From NCBI GenBank assembly GCA_937906495.1, contig CALCVT010000028.1:1-20608 (forward strand): a stretch of 20,608 nucleotides of DNA, read 5' to 3'. Of the stretch, positions 20,532 to 20,608 are shown one piece after another (the stretch's first letter is position 1; every line of letters starts with the position of its first letter). The notes beneath the pieces were generated by a model. The model saw only the letters and a program-made list of their open reading frames with translations, ran no database searches and was not told where the DNA came from. Both the position numbers and the translations under genes were made by a program. Origin of the DNA: an uncultured Prevotella sp. GTDB taxonomy: Bacteria > Bacteroidota > Bacteroidia > Bacteroidales > Bacteroidaceae.

Positions 20532-20608
20532 ATGGCAAAATTTCTTACTTCAGTGTATTCATCCCATCTACCCCATATTCCTAGATATAAAAAAGGCTTT
20601 AGTTGATC

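Noticed and set aside
20396..20608. Minus-strand frame open from the right edge for about 70 codons
   Set aside because: The peptide is not protein-like to my eye and the frame passes through a strong terminator hairpin and a T7 run at 20477-20531. Sequence beyond the edge would decide.
1..20608. Defence island, prophage, transposon or biosynthetic cluster
   Set aside because: None of the genes belongs to such systems; there are no integrases, transposases, tRNA attachment sites or flanking repeats, and the gene content is mainly housekeeping and envelope-related.

Overview
The window looks like ordinary core chromosome from a member of the order Bacteroidales (Bacteroides/Prevotella-like). 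The grounds are several Bacteroidetes-specific families (DUF4295, DUF4199, DUF4827-, DUF6452- and DUF6048-like proteins, the RprX/RprY two-component pair, envelope-anchored HU-fold proteins), lipoprotein signals, and promoters of the Bacteroidetes type (TTG, about 19 bases, TAnnTTTG) instead of sigma-70 promoters. I see no rRNA, tRNA, CRISPR array, insertion sequence, integrase or phage gene. Everything from the left edge to about 14.9 kb is read on the minus strand; everything from 15.3 to 20.0 kb is read on the plus strand. The switch is a divergent promoter region at 14.93-15.21 kb.

Minus-strand block, in order of transcription from right to left: (a) map - tsaD - CinA/PncC (14899 to 12465), a tight housekeeping operon with a clear promoter and a terminator; (b) rpmB - rpmG - DUF4295 (12046 to 11410), a ribosomal-protein operon with a clear promoter, a leader of about 140 bases and a 3' end with three successive hairpins; (c) ftsY - rimO - HU - HU/LysM membrane protein (11152 to 6808); (d) an HU-fold/SPOR membrane protein (6601 to 5558) with its own promoter and a strong terminator; (e) a zinc-ribbon/FHA protein and a small secreted protein (5481 to 4455), ended by a hairpin; (f) a ComF-type phosphoribosyltransferase (4321 to 3554); (g) rprX - rprY (3434 to 1151), a histidine kinase and its OmpR-type regulator, ended by a nested hairpin; (h) a DUF4827-like lipoprotein (910 to 221), ended by a 27-bp hairpin.

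Plus-strand block: a promoter at 15181-15211 reads DUF4199 membrane protein - DPM1-like glycosyltransferase - DUF6452-like lipoprotein - DUF6048-like outer-membrane-barrel candidate - ApbE flavin transferase - Crp/Fnr regulator (15310 to 20004), ending at a hairpin at 20043-20090. The last 0.5 kb holds no recognisable gene but several inverted repeats, including a strong terminator that points to a minus-strand gene just outside the right edge.

The most interesting item is the pair of predicted membrane proteins at 5558-8499. Each joins a cytoplasmic HU-fold (DNA-binding) region to one membrane helix and a periplasmic peptidoglycan-binding domain (SPOR in one, LysM in the other), and a free HU protein is encoded beside them. 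The architecture suggests a link between the chromosome and the cell wall or septum. Related genes exist elsewhere in Bacteroidetes as far as I know, so the domain combination is not unique to this window, but its function seems little studied. I found no clearly new defence, mobile or biosynthetic system.
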